A DNA stretch of 64,000 bases from Dyella ginsengisoli LA-4 (GCF_000334915.1 NZ_AMSF01000002.1:1-64000); one strand, 5' to 3'. Counted from the first letter of the stretch, positions 51,706 through 61,366 are shown. Notes: generated by a model from the sequence alone, not told the origin. Translations and numbers: made by a program.

Positions 51706-52587
51706 CTAGGCACCCGGTGTCGCGCGATACCTGTGATCGTCATACATGGCAGGCACCCACTCGTAGCGTAGATGACCATTCTCGCCGGACCGGGCCGGCA
51801 GGGTCATCCCGTGCACGTAGTGATGCAAGGCCCTGCCCAGTGAGGGGGCGGGCACCGCGTCGAGCAGCCAGGCATGCTCAACTGAACCATCCGGTCGGAA
51901 CGCCACGAGGTAATCGGCAATACCCGACTGCGGTGCAAAGCGTCCGGGCGGCATCGTCACGAAGTGCTCGCCAGGCTGCGGCTGCAGAGTCTTTGCGCGG
52001 CTCTGCGCACGGAGGCCAGCAAGAATAGCTGCGTCGTGCTGGGCAACGAAGCCGGCCACGTCCGACATCACCTGCGGCATGCCCGCCTGCCCCAGCCGAT
52101 CGAGAATCCGCTGCACCAGCTCGGCGATATAGCCTTCGGGGGGACGCTCTTCGCCCGGCACCTGCGTCACGTAGTGCGCGAAGACCTGCGCCCAGATCAT
52201 CGCCTCGCGGTCCTTATGTTCGGCCAGCTTGATCTCGGCCATCTTCGCCATCGCCAGCAGACTGCCGCGCAACGCCGCGTTGCCCAGATACAGCGTGGCC
52301 TTGGTCAGGTCCTGCGGAACGGGGGCACCCGACGCTTTCGGTCCCATCCGATAGAGCGAACCCAGCAGATACAGGTCGTGCTGGTCGTCGTCAGGCGCAT
52401 GTTCCTCGAGTCCGGCGAGCGTCTGTCGCCGCAAGTCCAACGGCTGGTGCGGATCGAGGATCACCGCCCAGGCCATGGTGGATCGATCCTGAGCTGGCTC
52501 GGCCCTGATCGGAACGGAGAGCGCGATGCCCACCATCAGGCATGCCATCGTCCCTGCGCAACGACGCCAAGAGGCTGCACTTGCCAT
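51706..52587 (-). CDS. Exported Sel1-like hypothetical protein
   Basis: This 293-residue protein has a signal peptide (RCAGTMACLMVGIALSVPIRA, residues about 9-29). The middle contains one or two Sel1/TPR-like units: LYLLGSLYRMGPKASGAPVPQDLTKATLYLGNAALRGSLLAM, then MAEIKLAEHKDREAMIWAQVFAHYV. The C-terminal part (MPPGRFAPQSGIADYLVAF, GSVEHAWLLDAVP) resembles a TonB-C-like domain, but that is tentative. The start is taken at 52587. It is divergent from the AIM24 gene, with 284 bases between and no clear promoter in them. Confidence 0.72.
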   Translation of the reverse strand: MASAASWRRCAGTMACLMVGIALSVPIRAEPAQDRSTMAWAVILDPHQPLDLRRQTLAGLEEHAPDDDQHDLYLLGSLYRMGPKASGAPVPQDLTKATLYLGNAALRGSLLAMAKMAEIKLAEHKDREAMIWAQVFAHYVTQVPGEERPPEGYIAELVQRILDRLGQAGMPQVMSDVAGFVAQHDAAILAGLRAQSRAKTLQPQPGEHFVTMPPGRFAPQSGIADYLVAFRPDGSVEHAWLLDAVPAPSLGRALHHYVHGMTLPARSGENGHLRYEWVPAMYDDHRYRATPGA

Positions 52588-52871
52588 GGTTTCGCTTCCT
52601 GCACCAAGCCTCGCCCAGTATGCGCCAAGTTGCGGTGGCGTCCCCAGCGGACCGCAAGGGCACGCACGTCCAGACATGCAGGGCAGATCCGCTGGCCGGC
52701 GATTTCCGTGCGCCCCCACAAGAAAGGGCCGCGCCGGGAGCCACTCCGGCCATGCGACCCCGGCGCATCGCGCAAATCCTTTCGAATCGATCACCGGAAG
52801 GCTTTGAAACCGCCGCATCCGGCTAAGCTCAACCGGTAGCACCTCCCGATCTTTCAGCCAAGGATGCAGCG

Positions 52872-53567
52872 ATGGAAGAACTGCCCGTATTGATGCCGAC
52901 CACCGCCAGGGCCGAGACCTTCGGTGGAGTCACCTACCACATCGACGGCGAACTGGTGCCGGTGCTCACCGTCGACGTGTCACAGACGGCCGTCTATTTC
53001 GAGCATCACATCCTGCTGTGGAAGCATCCGCAGGTGGCGATCAGCCTGCGCAACATGCGCGGCTCGCTGAAGCGGATGATGGCCGGCATGCAGATCTTCG
53101 TCACCGAGGCACGAGGCCCGGGCATGATCGCCTTCAGCCGCGACGGCGCCGGCCACATCGTGCCGATCCACCTGGAAAAGGGCCGTGAGCTGCACGTGCG
53201 CGAACACCAGTTCCTGGCCGCGACGCAGAGCATCGACTACAGCTTCGAGCGGGTGAAGGGTTTCTCCAACATGCTGTTCGGCGGCAGCGGGTTCTTTATC
53301 GACAAGTTCCACAGCCATGCCGGTGACGGCATCCTGTGGCTGCACGGTTACGGCAACGTGTTCGAGAAAGTGCTGGCACCGGGCGAGTCGATCGATATCG
53401 AGCCGGGCGGCTGGCTGTACAAGGATCCATCGGTGCGCATGGAGACCACCGTCGACCGCCTGACCAGCGGCCTGCTGGGCGGCATGAACCTGGTGCTCAA
53501 CCGCTTCACCGGCCCCGGCCGCGTCGGCATCCAGTCGATGTACATGCACTATCCAGAGGCGCGCTGA
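52872..53567 (+). CDS. AIM24 (TIGR00266-like) family protein
   Basis: The 231-residue protein is a beta-rich double-psi/TRAP-like AIM24 domain: FEHHILLWKHPQVAISLRNMRGSLKRMMAGMQIFVTEARGPG, HIVPIHLEKGRELHVREHQFLAAT, and GDGILWLHGYGNVFEKVLAPGESIDIEPGGWLY. The yeast homologue is a mitochondrial inner-membrane organisation protein; bacterial members have no settled function. The start ATG 52872 has AAGGATG upstream. It converges with the MFS gene at 53620. Confidence 0.87.
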   Translation: MEELPVLMPTTARAETFGGVTYHIDGELVPVLTVDVSQTAVYFEHHILLWKHPQVAISLRNMRGSLKRMMAGMQIFVTEARGPGMIAFSRDGAGHIVPIHLEKGRELHVREHQFLAATQSIDYSFERVKGFSNMLFGGSGFFIDKFHSHAGDGILWLHGYGNVFEKVLAPGESIDIEPGGWLYKDPSVRMETTVDRLTSGLLGGMNLVLNRFTGPGRVGIQSMYMHYPEAR

Positions 53568-53619
53568 GTTACCGCCGCGGGGCGGACGAGCCCCCGACCG
53601 GACCGGCGCTGCCACCGAC

Positions 53620-54915
53620 TCAGCGCACGCCCTGCACCCGCTGGATGGTCCAGGCCCCGGCGGCGACCAGGATCGCCGCGAGCCCGAACAGCACCGCGTA
53701 GCTGTCGCCGGTCATCGCCAGGATACCCGGCGCCATCGCCGGCATCAGCAGCTGCGGCAGCACGCTGGCGATGTTGAAGATGCCAAGGTTCCGCGCTGCG
53801 TGGGTCTCGCGCTCGGGCAGCACGTCGGTCAGCAGCGCCAGGTCGACCGCCAGGTAGGCCCCCTGCGCGATGCCGGTCACCGCCATCCCGACGAGGAACC
53901 AGTCGAACGAGCGGGTGAGTGCGATCAGCAGCAGGGCCAGCGCATACAGCAGCGCCGCGCCGGATACGAATGCCTTGCGGCGGCCCACTGCATCGGACAG
54001 CCGGCCGCCCAGCACGCCGAAGGCCGCGAGCATGATCGACTGCAGCAGCGTGGACAGGAAAATCCGGTGCGGCGCCTCATGAGGCGGGCAGTGCAACTGG
54101 TGGATCAGGTACAACTCCTGGTAGGTCAGCAGCAGCGCCACCCCGGCAAACTGGAGGAAGCGGCTGCACCACGTCCATGAAAAATCGGGAAAGCGCCGCG
54201 GATCGATCCAGAAGCTGCCTGCGAATTCCCGCCAGCCGTATGGCGCCGCAAGTGTCGCAGCCGATCGATCGCCGCGCAGGACCGCAGCCAGAGCCAGCGC
54301 AGAAACCAATGCAATGGCGCCCGGCAGCAGGAAGATGGCATAGGTCGAGGTGGCGAAGGCCTGCACCAGGAAAGTGCCGACGGCCATGCCCACCGGCAGG
54401 CTGATGCTGACGATGCCGGATACCGTACCGCGTTGCGCCGGCGGAACCTGATCGGACAGGATGGCAGCCAGCGCGGCGAGCTGCGCGTTGTACGCCAACT
54501 GGGTGACACACCAGCCCAGCAGCAGTGCCGGCACCGAGTCGGCCTGCGCGACCAGGGCCAGACCGGCCACTCCCGCCAGCGCGCCCCCGACCAGCCAGGG
54601 CCGGCGTGCTCCAAAACGCGACACCGTGCGATCGGAGAGGCGGCCAAAGAACGGGTTGCCGAACAACGCCGCCAACGCCCCCACGCCAACGACCAGCGAA
54701 AGACTGTTGTCCGCGTGCGCCGGGTCGATGACCTGCACGCGCATCGCCAGCCCGACCAGGAGGGGCGACAGCAACGCCATCCACATGCCGGTGTATGCAA
54801 GGCCGTAGACCACCATGAACCACCGGCTGACCGGGCGGGCACATACCCACGCGTAACCACCCGCGCCTGCCTGCGGCATCTCCGCCACCGCTACCTCGGC
54901 CTTGTCGTCGTCCAT
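53620..54915 (-). CDS. MFS sugar transporter of the glucan locus
   Basis: This 431-residue, 12-helix protein has NPFFGRLSDRTVSRFGARRPWLVGG and GGRLSDAVGRRKAFVSG, the two MFS A-motifs, and resembles the GPH/sugar-permease-like MFS proteins that accompany TonB-dependent glycan loci in Xanthomonadales. It would import mono- or oligosaccharides into the cytoplasm. The LacI gene ends 66 bases upstream on the same strand, so the two form an operon facing away from the TonB receptor. Confidence 0.87.
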   Translation of the reverse strand: MDDDKAEVAVAEMPQAGAGGYAWVCARPVSRWFMVVYGLAYTGMWMALLSPLLVGLAMRVQVIDPAHADNSLSLVVGVGALAALFGNPFFGRLSDRTVSRFGARRPWLVGGALAGVAGLALVAQADSVPALLLGWCVTQLAYNAQLAALAAILSDQVPPAQRGTVSGIVSISLPVGMAVGTFLVQAFATSTYAIFLLPGAIALVSALALAAVLRGDRSAATLAAPYGWREFAGSFWIDPRRFPDFSWTWCSRFLQFAGVALLLTYQELYLIHQLHCPPHEAPHRIFLSTLLQSIMLAAFGVLGGRLSDAVGRRKAFVSGAALLYALALLLIALTRSFDWFLVGMAVTGIAQGAYLAVDLALLTDVLPERETHAARNLGIFNIASVLPQLLMPAMAPGILAMTGDSYAVLFGLAAILVAAGAWTIQRVQGVR

Positions 54916-54981
54916 CGTCCATTCGCCCCCTGCACCCCACGCCCCGCCAGGGGCATGCCGGGTACACGGCCTGAGCGAATC

Positions 54982-55995
54982 CTACGACGTTCCGGGTGCT
55001 GCCGATGACCCGCGAATCTTCAGCTGGTAAGGCAGACGCTCCTGGTGGCGCAGGGAGGGATCCCGAATCGCCTGCAATACGCTCTGCACTGCCGCGCATC
55101 CCATCTCCCGGCAGGGCTGGCGCACCGTGGTCAGCCCGGGCGAGATCAGTTGCGACACCGGCGTGCCGTCGAAGCCGCATACCGAGATGTCGTCGGGAAC
55201 GACGAGTCCCCGCTCGTACGCTTCGCGCATCACGCCGCACGCCATATCGTCGTTCGCCGCGAATATGGCCGTGGGCGGGTTATCCAGATCGAGCAACACC
55301 CTGGCGGCGGCCACCCCCGACTCGAAAGTGAAATCGCCCTCGACCACCAGCGATGCGTCATAGGCCACACCGGCCTTGCGCAAGGCGTCGCGATAGCCGG
55401 TGCGACGCCACGCCCGCGCGCCGTGGCCCTTCAGGCCGGTCACGTGGCCGATGCGCCGGTGCCCCAGCGACAGCAGGTGCTCGACGATGTCCTCGGCCGC
55501 CTTGCGCTCGTCGAATCCGATGTCGATGCCCGACTCGCGCAGGCGCGACGAGATCGTCGCATAGCGTATGTCCAGCTCGTCCAGCCGCTGCAGAAGCTTG
55601 GCGTTGTTCGCGTGCGGCGGCACCAGCACCAGCGCGTCCGGCCGGTGGTGCGCCACGAAGCCGTCGATTCGCGCCGCCAGGTCGTCGGCCGCATCGAAGG
55701 GGTGCAGCACGGCGTTGTACGGCGTTTCCTTGCAGGCCTCCAGCACGCCGACGATCACATCCATGATGTAGCTCGACACCGCCGTCGGGTTGTCGTAGAG
55801 CAGCGCCACCAGGAACGAGCGCCTGCCCGCCAGGCTGCGCGCCGATGCGTTGGGCACGTAGTTCAGGTCGCGGATCGACTTCTCGATGCGCTCCCTGAGC
55901 TTGACCCGCACATTGGTGTACCCGTTCAGCACGCGCGACACCGTCTTGACGGATACCCCTGCGTCCGCGGCGACGTCTTCGATTCTTGCGGCCAT
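54982..55995 (-). CDS. LacI-family regulator of the glucan locus
   Basis: The 337-residue repressor begins MAARIEDVAADAGVSVKTVSRVLNGYTNVRVKLRERIEKSI, a complete LacI helix-turn-helix with hinge LNYVPNASARSLAG. A periplasmic-binding-protein-like core follows (FLVALLYDNPTAVSSYIMDVI to PGLTTVRQPCREMGCAAV). Two palindromes of the form AATACCAGC/GCTGGTATT lie in the divergent region upstream, one in front of this gene and one at the TonB receptor promoter, so it probably regulates itself and both operons. The inducer is probably a beta-glucan oligosaccharide (inference). Confidence 0.93.
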   Translation of the reverse strand: MAARIEDVAADAGVSVKTVSRVLNGYTNVRVKLRERIEKSIRDLNYVPNASARSLAGRRSFLVALLYDNPTAVSSYIMDVIVGVLEACKETPYNAVLHPFDAADDLAARIDGFVAHHRPDALVLVPPHANNAKLLQRLDELDIRYATISSRLRESGIDIGFDERKAAEDIVEHLLSLGHRRIGHVTGLKGHGARAWRRTGYRDALRKAGVAYDASLVVEGDFTFESGVAAARVLLDLDNPPTAIFAANDDMACGVMREAYERGLVVPDDISVCGFDGTPVSQLISPGLTTVRQPCREMGCAAVQSVLQAIRDPSLRHQERLPYQLKIRGSSAAPGTS

Positions 55996-56089
55996 GACCT
56001 GAGCTTTCCATCCTTTCCGTATTGCAACGCACCATGCCGGTGACGACCGTGACCGGCCGCCACGAGGGACATCAGCCGCGCACCCTGAA

Positions 56090-56107
56090 AATACCAGCGC
56101 TGGCATT
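56090..56107 (-). promoter_or_regulatory. LacI-type operator in front of lacI
   Basis: AATACCAGC/GCTGGCATT is an 18-bp palindrome with a single mismatch to the perfect copy at 56263-56288. It lies 95 bases before the lacI start. On the minus strand the adjacent TATTTT could be a -10, so binding would repress lacI itself. Confidence 0.8.
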
Positions 56108-56262
56108 CTTGCATGACTTCGGGACGCTCGACACCTGTCGCCGCACATCGCGGCGGACTATCCGAATCGCAACGGATGCCACGCGGCCCGACCTTGTCGC
56201 TGCAGCGCATCATCACGCTCGGGAAAACGTGCGAAGCCGCCGGTCATTTTGGCCGTCCACTC

Positions 56263-56288
56263 CAAAAATACCAGCGCTGGTATTTTTG
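56263..56288 (+). promoter_or_regulatory. Perfect 26-bp LacI-type operator at the TonB receptor promoter
   Basis: Arms CAAAAATACCAGC (56263-56275) and GCTGGTATTTTTG (56276-56288) are exact reverse complements with the central CG expected of LacI operators. It abuts the -35 TTGACA (56289-56294). Confidence 0.88.
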
Positions 56289-56317
56289 TTGACAGCGCTT
56301 GTACAAGTGGCTAGCTT
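56289..56317 (+). promoter_or_regulatory. TonB receptor promoter TTGACA-17-TAGCTT
   Basis: A consensus -35 TTGACA (56289-56294) and -10 TAGCTT (56312-56317) are 17 bases apart. The spacer contains a further palindrome CTTGTACAAG (56298-56307). The predicted start near 56324 gives a leader of about 270 bases. Confidence 0.65.
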
Positions 56318-56593
56318 GCGTCGCAATCGGGGGGCCCGGCACAACACGCGGGCACCGGGGGAAAAGATGTCGACCCAGCACCTGCACCACGCCCGCACCG
56401 CGAACGAGAGGCGCGTGTCGGCACCGGATGCATGCGCCCGTGCCGGTGTATCGCAGGCCGGCCCGGCGCTTCCGGCCACGGGGAAAGGGCGGCAGGAGAA
56501 CCACCGCCCACGATTCGCAACACGACCTGCCGGAGAAGCACGCGGCATGGCGGCATCGATCAGGCAATCACGAAATACGCGAGGAGATCAGCG

Positions 56594-59500
56594 GTGAAAA
56601 AGCAGTCCACGTATCGGCATGTGTCCATCGCCCCCCAGCAGCGCCGACTGCCCCTGGCGATCGCCCTGACCATCCTGGCCGCCGGCCCGCTGCATGCGCA
56701 GGCCACGCCGCCGGCGCAGGCGACCGGGGACCAGACCGCCCAGGCCAACCCGCCCGCCAAGGACAAGAGCGCCACCAGGACCGACAAGAAAAAAGCGGTG
56801 ACGCTGACGGCGATGACCGTGAACGGCTATGCCGCGAGCCTGAGCCGGTCGCAGCAGATCAAGAAGTACGCCGACACGGTGGTCGACGTCATTTCGGCGC
56901 AGGACGTGAGCTCGCTGCCGGACACCTCCGTCACCGAGGCGCTGAAGCGCCTGCCGGGCGTGACGGTCAGCTCGTTCGGCGTCCAGGCCGACCCCGACCA
57001 CTTCTCGATCCAGGGCACCGACATCAGCCTGCAGGGCCTGCCCTACACCAGCACCCTGATCAACGGCGGCTCGGTGTTTTCCGCCGGCGGTGGCCAGGGC
57101 CTGAACTTCTCCACCGTGGCACCGGAGCTGATCGGCTCGGTCGTGGTCAGCAAGAACCAGACGGCCAGCATGATCGACGGCGGCATCTCCGGCACCATCG
57201 ACATGAACACGCGCAAGCCGTTCGACAGCGACAAGCCGACCACTGCGTCGGCGAGCTTCGGCATGGACTGGGGCACGCTGGCCAGGAAGAGCACGCCGCA
57301 CATGTCGGCGCTGTTCAGTCACAACGTCGACACGCAATGGGGACGCTTCGGCTTCCTGGGTGCCGCGGCGTACGGACGGATCGCCCAGCAGGACAATGCG
57401 ATCTCCGTGGTCGACTACCAGCAACGCTGCAACGGCTGCACCCTGCCCAACGGCGTGGTGGACGCCTTTCCCGGACTGACCGCGGGCCAGACCGCGTACG
57501 TCCCGGTGGGCGGTGACCTGCGCCTGCAGGACCAGACCTCGGAGCGTTTCGGCCATGACCTGGCACTGCAGTGGCAAAGCCCGGACAAGAAGCTTGGGGC
57601 CACGCTGCAATGGATCGGCGTCTCCGACAACGAGACCACCTACGAGCACACGCTGCAGGCCTCGACGGATGCCTGCGCGTTCGGCGGCTACACGACCTGT
57701 GCGATCCCGCTGCCCGGCACCACGCCGACGTACAACGCCGACGGCGTCCTGACCTCCGGCGTCATCACCACCGCACCGTCGGGCACCAGCTTCACGCCGA
57801 CCAGCTACGGCGGCATGCAGACCCAGCTGGACACCACCGGCTATCGCACCCGCTACAACACCAACGACGTCAGCCTCAAGGTGACCTGGGATCCCACCGA
57901 CAGTTTTCACCTGAGCGGCGGCGCGCAGTACACCACCGCGAAGTACAGCTATCTGTACTACTACATCCGGCAGCTCACCAACGCCAACTGGGCGATCACC
58001 ACCCATGGCAACAGCGTGCCCAGCATCAACGTGCTGTCGCCGAACCCGGCGCAGACCACCGCGGAGTATTTCGCCGATCCGGCGAATTTCTACTATGCCG
58101 CCGCGCAGGATGCGTACCGCCATTCCTGGGGCGACCAGCACGCCCTTCGCCTCGATGGCGTGTTCGATGTCAACGCCGATTTCATCGACACGATCCAGTT
58201 CGGCGTGCGCTACGACAAGCAGGGCGAAACGCTGCAGAACTCCAACTTCAACTACCAGAACATCAGTTCGCCCTACGTCTGGGGCGGATATTCGCCAGTC
58301 ATCACCGGTGCGCAGACGCCGGGGGTGACCACACCGGTCAGCATCGACCTGCCCGGGTTCAACACCAACTACGGCGTGACCGCCCCCTACGTCAACGTGA
58401 ACCCCGCGCTGCAGTTCGCGCAGGCCGTCGCCATCATGCGGGGCATCAACGCCCAGTGGCTGGCCTCGGCTCCGCCCGGATCGCTGGGCAGTCCCTACTA
58501 CACCAATGACCAGCGCAGCGGCCTCGTTCCCGGCACCAAGTACCTGCCGCAGGAGATTTCCTCCAACTCCACCAAGACCCGCGCCGCCTATGTGCAGCTG
58601 AACTTCGGCAACGACAACACCAGCTTCCTCAGCAACCTGCAGATCAGCGGCAACGTGGGCGTGCGTTTCATCCACACGCAGAACGATGCCACCGGCTACC
58701 TGATCGTCCCGAACCAGGCACTGGCACAGAACGGCGCCACCGTCGCGCAGTACTGCGCCATCCAGACCTCCGGCGGAACCGCCGCACCCGGGACCTTCTG
58801 CGCGCTGACCCCGGCCGAGCAGCAGCAGTACGCCACGTTCGCCAACGGCGCCTTCACGCCGATCAAGGCGCCGAACTCGTACAACAACGTGTTGCCGAGC
58901 TTCAATCTGGCGATTGGCTGGACCAACGACCTGATCTCGCGCTTCGCCTACTCCAAGGCCATCTACCGTCCAAGCCTGCAGTCGCTGGCGGCCGGCCAGG
59001 GGGTATCGGGACTGTTGCCGTATACCCCGTCCAACGGCTTGACCGTGCCGACCGTCGGCAACATCCAGACCGGCACCAACCCCTACCTCAAGCCCATCAC
59101 CTCGCAGAACTTCGACTTCACCACCGAGTGGTACTTCGCCAACGTCGGCCAGCTGTCCGCGACGCTGTTCTGGAAGAAGCTCAACAACACCATCCAGTAC
59201 GACACCAGCGTGGTCAACGTGGCGGTCACCAACAACGGCGTGACCTATCCGGAGATCTACACCGCGGGCCTGGTCAACCTCAACAAGAAGGCCAGCGTCC
59301 ACGGCGTGGAGCTGGCGTACCAGCAGACCTTCTCGTTCCTGCCCGGCTGGCTGTCCGGCCTGGGCGCCAACGCCAACTACACCTACATCAAACCGATCGG
59401 GATGCATTACGGCTCGGTCAACTACTGCGCCTACGGCTACGCCGCCGCGACGCAGTGCGTCAACCAGACCAAGCTCCCGCCGCAGGAATTGTCCCGCGAC

Positions 59501-59818
59501 AGCGTCAACCTGGGTCTGTACTACGGCAAGGGCCCATTCAACGCCAAGGTGGTGTGGAACTGGCGTTCGGCCTTCCTGATCAGCGCCACCGAGGCGGATT
59601 ATCCGTTCCTGCCGGTGATGGCCACGGGCCAGGGACAGGTCGACGCCTCGGTGAGCTATGCGTTCAACAAGCACCTGAAGGTTTCGCTGCAAGCGGCCAA
59701 CATCCTCAACTCGACCTTCAAGACCCGGGAAATCGTCAACACCGAAGGCCTGCAGGTACCCAAGGGCTACTTCCGCTTCGACACCCGTTACGACCTCACC
59801 TTGACGATGGCTCTCTGA
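56594..59818 (+). CDS. TonB-dependent outer-membrane receptor of the glucan locus
   Basis: The 1074-residue receptor begins with GTG 56594, preceded by GAGGAG at 7 bases. A signal peptide (LPLAIALTILAAGPLHAQ) is followed by a Lys/Ala-rich linker and a TonB-box-like VTLTAMTVNGY. The plug domain is QQIKKYADTVVDVISAQDV to VTEALKRLPGV and SVVVSKNQTASMIDGGISGTIDMNTRKPF. The 22-strand barrel fills the rest. Receptors of this size and plug type in Xanthomonadales import oligosaccharides. The longer frame from 56432 reads through the leader and is not used. GH genes follow. Confidence 0.92.
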   Translation: MKKQSTYRHVSIAPQQRRLPLAIALTILAAGPLHAQATPPAQATGDQTAQANPPAKDKSATRTDKKKAVTLTAMTVNGYAASLSRSQQIKKYADTVVDVISAQDVSSLPDTSVTEALKRLPGVTVSSFGVQADPDHFSIQGTDISLQGLPYTSTLINGGSVFSAGGGQGLNFSTVAPELIGSVVVSKNQTASMIDGGISGTIDMNTRKPFDSDKPTTASASFGMDWGTLARKSTPHMSALFSHNVDTQWGRFGFLGAAAYGRIAQQDNAISVVDYQQRCNGCTLPNGVVDAFPGLTAGQTAYVPVGGDLRLQDQTSERFGHDLALQWQSPDKKLGATLQWIGVSDNETTYEHTLQASTDACAFGGYTTCAIPLPGTTPTYNADGVLTSGVITTAPSGTSFTPTSYGGMQTQLDTTGYRTRYNTNDVSLKVTWDPTDSFHLSGGAQYTTAKYSYLYYYIRQLTNANWAITTHGNSVPSINVLSPNPAQTTAEYFADPANFYYAAAQDAYRHSWGDQHALRLDGVFDVNADFIDTIQFGVRYDKQGETLQNSNFNYQNISSPYVWGGYSPVITGAQTPGVTTPVSIDLPGFNTNYGVTAPYVNVNPALQFAQAVAIMRGINAQWLASAPPGSLGSPYYTNDQRSGLVPGTKYLPQEISSNSTKTRAAYVQLNFGNDNTSFLSNLQISGNVGVRFIHTQNDATGYLIVPNQALAQNGATVAQYCAIQTSGGTAAPGTFCALTPAEQQQYATFANGAFTPIKAPNSYNNVLPSFNLAIGWTNDLISRFAYSKAIYRPSLQSLAAGQGVSGLLPYTPSNGLTVPTVGNIQTGTNPYLKPITSQNFDFTTEWYFANVGQLSATLFWKKLNNTIQYDTSVVNVAVTNNGVTYPEIYTAGLVNLNKKASVHGVELAYQQTFSFLPGWLSGLGANANYTYIKPIGMHYGSVNYCAYGYAAATQCVNQTKLPPQELSRDSVNLGLYYGKGPFNAKVVWNWRSAFLISATEADYPFLPVMATGQGQVDASVSYAFNKHLKVSLQAANILNSTFKTREIVNTEGLQVPKGYFRFDTRYDLTLTMAL

Positions 59819-59991
59819 CGGCGGTTCGAACGCCCCTCGTCGTGGTCCGGAACGGGCCACGACGAGGCAACGGATTCCAGCCGTGGCAACTGCCCGCGCG
59901 TTGCCGCCCAGGAAGCAAGACGCATCCCCTGCGGCCACCCGCCCTGCCCACGACCGGTCGCCCTCCCGCATCGACCCGAGGCAACCTTCCC

Positions 59992-61266
59992 ATGATGAAA
60001 AGCGGCGCGGCCAGACCGGGCGGCAGAACACGTCGGTCGCTGACCGCGGCCGCCCTGTGCACGATGCTCGCCTCCATGGTGCTGCCGGCGGGTCGGGCCC
60101 ACGCGGAGACGCAGCCGCCGACATCGGCCGGCCACGTCGCCAGCCTGGGCTGCGCGGCCATGGCGGCGCGCGTCGATGCGACCGCGGGCAGCGGCCCGTT
60201 GCTGCTGCGCAGTTACGACGCCCCCGCTGGCCGGGGTGCGCCGGTCATCCAGCCGCTGCATGCCGCGGCATTCACCTATGACAACGCGCTCGCGGTTATC
60301 GCGTTGCTCTCGTGCGACAAGCCCCGGCAGGCCATGCGCATCGGCGAAGCCCTGCGGATGGCGGCGACGCACGACACGCGCCTGCGGGATGCCTATCTGG
60401 CAGGCGCGGTGCGTGGTGGGCAGCCCCTGCCCAACGGGTGGTGGGACGCGCGAAGGGGACGCTGGGTCCAGGCCGCGGAACAGTATTCCGGCGCCTACCA
60501 GGACGGCAGTTCATGCGGCAACGTCGCGTGGACGGCGCTGGCCCTGCTTGCGCTGTACGACGCCAGTGGCGAGGTGCGCTGGCGCGATGCGGCGGTACGC
60601 CTGGCCCAGTGGGTCGTCGCCCATGCATCGGATCAGCGCGGCGCGGGCGGATTCAACGGCGGGATCGAATCCTATCTGCTGCATCCGCGGCCGGCGCTGT
60701 GGAAATCGACCGAACACAACATCGACCTCGCCGCCCTGTTCGACTGGCTCGCCCGCATCGATGCACCGGGCGGAGACTGGCACGCCCAGGCCGCACGCGC
60801 CCGCCACTTCGTGGAGGCGCAATGGGATGCAGCCAGCGGACATTTCTGGATGGGCACCACCGCCGATGGCGTCACGCCCCTGCACACACCCTCCGCACTG
60901 GACGTGCAGCTGTGGGCCCAGCTGCTGCCGCAAGCCCCGAAGCCCTGGCGGCGGGCCATCCACTGGGTCGAGCAGGCCAACGCCGTCCGCGGCGGCTTCG
61001 CCTTCACCGACGCGCGCGATGGCATGTGGACCGAAGGCACCGCCCAGGCGGCGCTCGTCTATCGACAGGCAGGAGCCGCCACCCGGGCCGATCCGCTGTT
61101 CGGCTCGATCGCGCGGCAGGTTTCTCCGGGCGGCTTTCTCTACGCCTCGCGCGAGCCGCGCATCCGCGCCGTGTATTCCTGGTACCGCCACCAACCCTGC
61201 CTGGCGGCCACCGCGTGGGCGGTGCTCGCCGCCTTCAACCGCAACCCCTACACGGGCGCTTCGTGA
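59992..61266 (+). CDS. Exported six-hairpin glycosidase-like protein
   Basis: This 424-residue protein has a signal peptide ending GRAHA (about residue 38). The body is a run of helical pairs consistent with an (alpha/alpha)6 barrel: FTYDNALAVIALLSCDKPRQAM, VAWTALALLALYDASG, FNGGIESYLLHPRPALWKSTEHNIDLAALFDWLAR and MWTEGTAQAALVYRQAG. Acidic residues in TYDN, STEHN and WTEGTAQ could be catalytic. I cannot name a GH family. Its place between the TonB receptor and GH3 suggests it cleaves the same glucan. The 173 bases before it hold no gene. Confidence 0.8.
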   Translation: MMKSGAARPGGRTRRSLTAAALCTMLASMVLPAGRAHAETQPPTSAGHVASLGCAAMAARVDATAGSGPLLLRSYDAPAGRGAPVIQPLHAAAFTYDNALAVIALLSCDKPRQAMRIGEALRMAATHDTRLRDAYLAGAVRGGQPLPNGWWDARRGRWVQAAEQYSGAYQDGSSCGNVAWTALALLALYDASGEVRWRDAAVRLAQWVVAHASDQRGAGGFNGGIESYLLHPRPALWKSTEHNIDLAALFDWLARIDAPGGDWHAQAARARHFVEAQWDAASGHFWMGTTADGVTPLHTPSALDVQLWAQLLPQAPKPWRRAIHWVEQANAVRGGFAFTDARDGMWTEGTAQAALVYRQAGAATRADPLFGSIARQVSPGGFLYASREPRIRAVYSWYRHQPCLAATAWAVLAAFNRNPYTGAS

Positions 61267-61366
61267 GCGCCACCTTCGAGGCCATGGGCCCGCCGGGGAA
61301 GCCGCCGCAAGGCGTTCTCCGCGCCGCCCATGTCCGCACCCCACCGCCCCTCCAAGCGAGCCGATC

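Larger units (their letters stand above)
55996..56593. other. Divergent control region of the glucan locus, 598 bases
   Basis: The stretch separates the lacI start from the TonB receptor start. It carries two LacI-type operators, a consensus promoter for the receptor, and an approximately 270-base leader of the receptor mRNA with no credible gene. The A+T-rich palindrome tracts stand out from the GC-rich surroundings. Confidence 0.75.

Noticed and set aside
51733-51748. Possible second CRP/Clp site TGTGATCGTCATACA
   Set aside because: Only one half-site is good, and it lies within the 3' end of a coding sequence.
56588-60124. A 1178-codon open frame antisense to the TonB receptor
   Set aside because: It is the complement of the receptor gene, whose plug and barrel motifs are unmistakable. 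The antisense product shows only His/Val/Gly-rich shadow composition.
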